From the NCBI GenBank assembly GCA_002428735.1, contig DIXO01000018.1, positions 1 to 29,511 of the forward strand: DNA of 29,511 bases, written 5' to 3'. The notes under the pieces were generated by a model. It did no database searches and had not been told where the DNA came from. It saw nothing but the letters and a program-made list of their open reading frames with translations. Positions within the stretch are counted from its first letter, which is position 1, and each line of letters opens with the position of its first letter. The stretch is from Syntrophaceae bacterium UBA6078. Its GTDB lineage: Bacteria > Desulfobacterota > Syntrophia > Syntrophales > UBA2210. The translations under genes were made by a program, and so were the position numbers. This document shows positions 25,473-29,511 of this stretch, one piece after another.

Positions 25473-25512
25473 AAAACATGGGAAGTGTTTGAATACATAA
25501 GTAAGAAAGATT

Positions 25513-25604
25513 GGAGGAAACCTCCCGGCGGTTGATAATGTTTGTATAGATAAGCTGCTGGGTCGAGACTGGCTCGCCCAGAAATGAACCAGAAGGAGGT
25601 TTCC
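25513..25604 (+). other. Leader of IS110 remnant: competing hairpins at the ribosome site
   Basis: GGAGG-AAA-CCTCC (25513-25525) folds on itself. Its right part, GGAAACCTCC (25516-25525), is also the exact complement of GGAGGTTTCC (25595-25604), which contains the transposase Shine-Dalgarno. Between them lies a nine-pair hairpin with one bulge, CTGGG-T-CGAG / CTCGCCCAG (25558-25581, loop ACTGG). In IS110-group elements the region upstream of the transposase encodes the bridge RNA, so this may be a relic of it. That is an inference from position. Confidence 0.45.
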
Positions 25605-25605
25605 C

Positions 25606-25968
25606 ATGAGAGGATTGTACTATACCGGGTTGGACATTCACAAGAAGGCAGTTGCCTATTGCATCAAGACCCTTAACGGCCCTGTTGTTGATCAGGGGAC
25701 AATACCGGCAGACAGGCAGTTGCTGAGAACATGGGACGGCAGTCGCTCCGGTCCCTGGATCGGAGCGATGGAAGCGACCCTCTTCACCGGATGGGTATAA
25801 GATTTCCTGAAGCCGCATGCAGTTGCCTTGAAAGTGGCACATCCTGCAATGCCGAAGGCCGTCACGATTGCCAAGAAGAAGAACGATCGGGTCGATGCCG
25901 AGACGATAGCCGACCTTCTGCGAACGGCGGTGAGGATGCAAAACGAGATGTCGGGACTCCTTCAATAA
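25606..25968 (+). pseudogene. IS110-family transposase remnant with nonsense codon and internal deletion
   Basis: The frame begins LYYTGLDIHKKAVAYCIKT, the DEDD RuvC-like N-terminus of IS110 transposases, and reaches MEATLFTGWV. It then meets TAA at 25798-25800, where relatives have Tyr before DFL. The same frame continues after the stop with DFLKPHAVALKVAHPAM and KKKNDRVDAETIADLLR. It then jumps to AVRMQNEMSGLL, which in intact members lies about 30 residues further on, and ends at TAA 25966-25968. A point nonsense mutation, a probable internal deletion and loss of the whole C-terminal serine domain mean it is inactive. AAGGAGG before ATG 25606 is still present. Confidence 0.85.
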
Positions 25969-25984
25969 GTGATATCAAGGGAAA

Positions 25985-26071
25985 TCTCCGTTTTCCCCTT
26001 GACCTTCCTTATCATGGATGTTCCCTCTTTTCCCCTTTTCCCCTCTTTTCCCTTCTTTTCCTATTTTCCCA
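25985..26071 (+). repeat. Polypyrimidine tract before the MFS gene
   Basis: From 26022 to 26071 the + strand is almost pure C/T, built of irregular repeats of the type CTTTTCCCC, with a looser C/T-rich run before it from about 25985. It lies between the IS110 remnant and the MFS ribosome site. It could arise from slippage, form a triplex (H-DNA) or act as an unstructured leader. No function is shown. Confidence 0.6.
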
Positions 26072-26093
26072 ATGAAGAAAGGATTAAACCAGC

Positions 26094-27338
26094 ATGAATG
26101 AGGATCGCCACATATACTACGGATGGTGGCTTACCATCGGATTGTTCATTATCGGTATGCTCGGGCCTTTGGGGAGGTACAGTGTGGCGGCCTTTATACC
26201 CTTTTTTTCAACCGAGTTGGGATGGTCACGCGCATCAATCGGCTTGGGACAAAGCATTTCAATGTGGATGTATGCCTTCTTTGTTCTTCTTGCTGGCTTC
26301 TTGATTGACCGGATCGGCAGCCGAAAGACCTTTTTGGTTGGTGGTTTCTTAACGGCTGTTGGATGGATATTCCTTTCTCGCATGGAGTCACTGTGGGGAT
26401 TATATTTTTCTTATGGCATTCTGATGGCGTTGCCGGTCAGCATGACCCATTTGGTTCCCTTACAAGCAACAGCCCGCAAGTGGTTCGGTAAAAAAGCCGG
26501 CATTATTGGAGGAATTATGGCTGCTGCCTTCTCTGTTGGCTCCGCCATATTCATGCCTGTGATTACGGGAATGGCCGGTTCCTTCGGTTGGCGGTTTACT
26601 TCCCTGGTGTGTGGTATTGGTTTCGGGGCTATCATTATGTCGATAAGTTTTTTTGTCATACGCGATACACCTGAATCCATGGGATTACAAATTGACGGCA
26701 ACAATTCATCTTTCTCCTCTTGTGACCCCGATGGTTCAACGATCAGCGATATCTCGTGGAAGATAAGCACGGTCGTCAGGACACTTCCCTTGTGGCTATT
26801 GTTCATCTCATATTCCATGGTAGGAATTCCTATCCAGGGAACGCTGGCTTCCATTATAGCATGGGGTGTGGATACAGGAAGCGCAGCAACAACCGCGGGA
26901 CTTTTTATGACTGCCATAACCGTACCTTCCATAGTGGGGAAAATAGGACTTGGATGGTGCGGAGATAGATACGGAAAGAGAAAGATCCTCTTCTTGGCTC
27001 CGGTATTGGGAATGCTGGTGATGCTCTATGGATGGCAATACGTATCCACACCACAAACATTAATTATTTTTGCTGTTTTGACAGGAATCACATACGGGGG
27101 CCCTTTGGCCCTTTTTGCGCCTTTTCTGGGAGATGTATTTGGAAGAGCTAACGTTGGTTTGCTATTTGGTATTCTAACTCTCGGACACGGACTTATTGGG
27201 GGTTCGGGTCCTCTCATCTGGGGGAAAATTTATGAGATATACGGTAGCTATAATGTGGCATGCTTGGTGTGCGCAGTATGTTATGCTGTTGGAGCGATGT
27301 GCATCTTGTTTGTTCGGCCGGTTCAGTCCCCCAAATAG
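26094..27338 (+). CDS. MFS carboxylate transporter (monocarboxylate/oxalate:formate antiporter-like)
   Basis: This 414-residue protein has about 12 membrane segments. The loop 2-3 signature GFLIDRIGSRKTFLVGG is clear, and GLGWCGDRYGKRKILF is its repeat in the second half. The opening YYGWWLTIGLFIIGMLGPLGRYSVAAFIPFF is typical of the OFA/MCT-type branch of the major facilitator superfamily, which moves small organic acids. It is intact. AGAAAGGA lies ahead of the ATG. It is separated from the main cluster by transposase debris, so it may or may not serve the same pathway. Export of an end product or entry of a second acid is possible. Confidence 0.88.
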   Translation: MNEDRHIYYGWWLTIGLFIIGMLGPLGRYSVAAFIPFFSTELGWSRASIGLGQSISMWMYAFFVLLAGFLIDRIGSRKTFLVGGFLTAVGWIFLSRMESLWGLYFSYGILMALPVSMTHLVPLQATARKWFGKKAGIIGGIMAAAFSVGSAIFMPVITGMAGSFGWRFTSLVCGIGFGAIIMSISFFVIRDTPESMGLQIDGNNSSFSSCDPDGSTISDISWKISTVVRTLPLWLLFISYSMVGIPIQGTLASIIAWGVDTGSAATTAGLFMTAITVPSIVGKIGLGWCGDRYGKRKILFLAPVLGMLVMLYGWQYVSTPQTLIIFAVLTGITYGGPLALFAPFLGDVFGRANVGLLFGILTLGHGLIGGSGPLIWGKIYEIYGSYNVACLVCAVCYAVGAMCILFVRPVQSPK

Positions 27339-27398
27339 GTTTTTGTTGGTAACTATTTAGGGAAGATTATCTCAGCTCGGTTAAGGATTGAATAAATT

Positions 27399-27455
27399 CA
27401 AATGGTTGGTGAGGACGGTTCCTTGCTCTTGTTTGAAAAAGTCACTAACCAGTTG
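27399..27455. repeat. Large inverted repeat at the island/core boundary
   Basis: CAAATGGTTGGTGA (27399-27412) and TCACTAACCAGTTG (27442-27455) pair at 13 of 14 positions, counting one G-U, around a 29-base loop. No T-run follows on either strand. It is followed at once by a perfect GTGCGG-CC-CCGCAC palindrome (27459-27472) and a GC-rich stretch containing GGGTCGACCC. It could be a terminator-like structure between the convergent MFS and amidase genes or a trace of a mobile element. Confidence 0.5.
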
Positions 27456-27578
27456 AATGTGCGGCCCCGCACTCGCCATGTGCCTGACTGACCGCCGTGC
27501 GGAGGTCGTCCGGGTCGACCCCTCCGGCGGCGACCCGCGGCGGGCGGGGCTGTTCCGGAGTGATGTCTCCGAAGGGTC

Positions 27579-29405
27579 CTACGCGTAGGGTATCTTCAGT
27601 TTCTGGCCCACATAGATCCTGTTCATGGAGTTGATCCTGTTGACCTCCATCAGGGTCTTGATCGTCGTGCCGTGCCGTACCGCAATACTCCCCAGACTGT
27701 CCCCCCGCTTGACGACGTATACCGTGGGTTTCGAAGGAGTGTCGACGGTGGTCCCGGAAGGAATTTTCAATTTCTGGCCGACGTATATCCTGTTCTTGGA
27801 TCTGATCTTGTTTGTCCTCATCAGGGCCGCGACCGTGGTGCCGTTGTCCCGGGCGATACTCTCCAGATTGTCCCCCCGCTGTACCACGTGTACTGACGGC
27901 CTGGGGGGAGCTTGGACCGTAGCGCCGGAGGGGATCTTCAGTTTCTGTCCGATGTATATCTTGTTCCCGGACCCGATCCCGTTGATTTCCATCAGGGCTT
28001 GGGTGGTGGTTCCGTATTCTCTGGCTATTGTTCCGAGGACATCACCCCGTTTCACCACATATACCGACGGCTTTTCGGCATCCTCATGCGCAGGGTGAAG
28101 CTTCAGCTTCTGGCCGACGTAAATCCTGTCTTTTGACTGGATCTTGTTGGCCTCCATGAGGGCGGTGAGCGTGGTGCCGTGTTTTCTCGCGATCCCTTTC
28201 AGGGTATCCCCTTTCTGGACAAGGTACACGCCGGTTGGTGTCACCGGGGTAATGAACTCCTTACACCATTTCTCGTCCGCCGGTTCGGGAAGGGGGAGAA
28301 ATTCGTCGATGGCGTAAGCGATCGCCCACGCCATATCGGTCTGACCGGAGGAAGACCGGAGCATCAGTTCCTCCTCAGGGTTTGAGATATAGGCGGTTTC
28401 TATGAGCAGGGAGGTGACATCGGGAAGCTTGAGGACCCTGAAAGGGGCCTCCTGCACACGGGAGGATTTCAGACGGTTCACGTCCTTCATCTTTTCCAGG
28501 GCAACCGTGCCGAGTGCCCGTGACCGGTTCAGGGTTTCCGTCTGGAGCATATCGAGAGCAATCGGACCTGAATCGCCGTTTCCATTTTCATTCTCGGACC
28601 CGCCGATGATATCAGACAGGTTTTCGCTCTGGGCCAGGAGCTTCGCGGCCTCGCTGCTCGCCCCTCCCGTCGACAGACAGTACACGGACGATCCGCGCGC
28701 GCTCCTGCTCCTGCAGGCGTCCGCGTGGATGCTGACGAAGATGTCAGCTCCGTATTCGCGGGCTATCGTGCCCCTGTTTTTCAGAGAGATGAAATAATCG
28801 CCCGTCCGGGTCAGAAAGGCCTCGTATCCTCGTGTCTTGAGGATTTTTTGAAGCTTCTCCGCTATGCCGAGGACCACGGTCTTCTCCCGTGTCCCCCTGC
28901 GGCCTATGGCACCCGGGTCCTCGCCGCCGTGCCCCGGATCGATCACCACGACCTTTTTCTTCAGAACCTTGACCTTCTCCCGCTCTTCGCTTTCCTGTTT
29001 TTCGATAGCGGGAAGGAGCACATCGATGACGACGCGATGCGGCTTGTCGAGGATAGCCCCCAGCGTGAAGACATTGGTTTTGACATTCTCCGTTACCCGC
29101 AGTTCAACCCTGATGCCCCCGCCGGGGAGAGAGCCCAGGAGGACCTTCTCAACGGCGGGCTGGTTGATGTCATAGGCAAGGAGAATCTCTTCGCTCAGGA
29201 TCGCATCTTCCAGGTCCACGTATACGGTATGGCCTTCCTGTACGATCTTGAAGGAGGCTTCGCCGGTCAGGTCCAGCACAACTCTCGTGTGGCTGGGAGC
29301 CGTCCAGTGTCTGACATTCAGGAGATCGACCGACGCGAATGCCTCCGAGCCGATCGTGAAGACCGTCATCAGTATTAGAAGGAAAAAGGTGCGCAGCTGT
29401 TTCAT
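27579..29405 (-). CDS. N-acetylmuramoyl-L-alanine amidase with AMIN domain and four LysM repeats
   Basis: This exported cell-wall hydrolase of about 608 residues has a signal peptide (KQLRTFFLLILMTVFTIG, cleavage near AFA), an AMIN domain (about 25-130) and a zinc Amidase_3 domain (about 150-375). DPGHGG, the Glu in REKTVVL and the His in SIHADA are metal ligands, and LLIETAYISNPEE holds the catalytic Glu. Four C-terminal LysM repeats follow (about 395-608), each ending VGQKLK or IGQKLK. It cuts the amide between muramic acid and the peptide stem, as AmiC-type enzymes do during cell separation. The start is uncertain: ATG 29405 gives a clean signal peptide, ATG 29426 adds seven residues, and GTG 29462 opens the frame. 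All three have poorly spaced ribosome sites. It is visibly more GC-rich than the + strand genes and is probably core genome. Confidence 0.93.
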   Translation of the reverse strand: MKQLRTFFLLILMTVFTIGSEAFASVDLLNVRHWTAPSHTRVVLDLTGEASFKIVQEGHTVYVDLEDAILSEEILLAYDINQPAVEKVLLGSLPGGGIRVELRVTENVKTNVFTLGAILDKPHRVVIDVLLPAIEKQESEEREKVKVLKKKVVVIDPGHGGEDPGAIGRRGTREKTVVLGIAEKLQKILKTRGYEAFLTRTGDYFISLKNRGTIAREYGADIFVSIHADACRSRSARGSSVYCLSTGGASSEAAKLLAQSENLSDIIGGSENENGNGDSGPIALDMLQTETLNRSRALGTVALEKMKDVNRLKSSRVQEAPFRVLKLPDVTSLLIETAYISNPEEELMLRSSSGQTDMAWAIAYAIDEFLPLPEPADEKWCKEFITPVTPTGVYLVQKGDTLKGIARKHGTTLTALMEANKIQSKDRIYVGQKLKLHPAHEDAEKPSVYVVKRGDVLGTIAREYGTTTQALMEINGIGSGNKIYIGQKLKIPSGATVQAPPRPSVHVVQRGDNLESIARDNGTTVAALMRTNKIRSKNRIYVGQKLKIPSGTTVDTPSKPTVYVVKRGDSLGSIAVRHGTTIKTLMEVNRINSMNRIYVGQKLKIPYA

Positions 29406-29511
29406 TGCCCTCTGAATGGTTAGCATTCTCCTGCATTTTGCGCGGAAGTCTAGCAGTTTCACATGAAGTTTACAACCCCCTCAGAAAACCGTAATCCACC
29501 ACCAACTTTTG

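Larger units (their letters stand above)
25513..25968 (+). mobile_element. Degenerate IS110-family insertion sequence
   Basis: This entry covers the recognisable leader and the broken transposase. Neither true end can be placed. IS110 elements lack terminal inverted repeats, and the right half is missing, replaced by a pyrimidine-rich stretch. With the RAYT remnant just upstream it marks a spot of past insertions between the catabolic genes and the MFS gene. Confidence 0.6.

Noticed and set aside
27553..27574. CGGAG/CTCCG hairpin just after the amidase stop as its terminator
   Set aside because: The stem has five pairs and no U-rich tail on the - strand; too weak to call.
1..29511. CRISPR arrays, tRNA or rRNA genes
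   Set aside because: No regularly spaced repeats, tRNA-like cloverleaf or rRNA signature was seen in the non-coding stretches.

Overview
The window looks like an anaerobic, probably syntrophic or sulfate-reducing bacterium of the Desulfobacterota (Syntrophia-like). This is an inference from gene content and not from a marker gene. The signs are an oxygen-sensitive 4-hydroxybutyryl-CoA dehydratase homologue, an Fe-S/FMN dienoyl-CoA-reductase-type protein, a B12-dependent acyl-CoA mutase with its G-protein chaperone, a tripartite tricarboxylate (Tct) transporter, a PAS-LuxR regulator and RAYT/IS110 transposase debris.

Layout. From about 166 to 24928 nearly everything lies on the + strand and reads as one catabolic cluster. 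It holds an HpcH/HpaI aldolase; a PAS-LuxR regulator; a 480-base non-coding leader; the acyl-CoA mutase large subunit; a biotin-dependent-type carboxyltransferase; the small B12 subunit; an MmgE/PrpD protein coupled to tctA; tctC; a strong terminator-like hairpin; tctB; an acyl-CoA ligase; a fumarate-reductase-type flavoprotein; a crotonase; MeaB; an old-yellow-enzyme-type reductase; a second crotonase; a 611-residue acyl-CoA dehydrogenase; a thiolase; a MaoC hydratase; and the 4-hydroxybutyryl-CoA dehydratase homologue. Positions 24929-25968 hold decayed transposase genes (RAYT, then IS110). An MFS carboxylate transporter follows after a pyrimidine-rich tract. On the other side of a hairpin and a jump to higher GC, the - strand carries a cell-wall amidase with four LysM repeats, which looks like ordinary core genome.

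How the genes may work together (inference). TctABC would import a carboxylate and the ligase would make its CoA ester. The mutase keeps the arginine that binds a substrate carboxylate in methylmalonyl-CoA mutase, so it would convert a substituted succinyl-CoA to the matching malonyl-CoA. The carboxyltransferase would then remove or transfer the carboxyl group. The flavoprotein, dehydrogenase, crotonases, MaoC protein, dehydratase and thiolase would carry out beta-oxidation. This is the logic of (1-methylalkyl)succinyl-CoA processing in anaerobic alkane degradation, but here the substrate would arrive through a transporter, because no glycyl-radical alkylsuccinate synthase is present. The mutase has an insertion and several replacements exactly where methylmalonyl-CoA mutase holds its substrate, so the real substrate is probably not methylmalonyl-CoA. 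I consider this module the most interesting object in the window.

Not seen: biotin carboxylase, biotin carrier protein, 3-hydroxyacyl-CoA dehydrogenase, ETF, epimerase, tRNA, rRNA or CRISPR.
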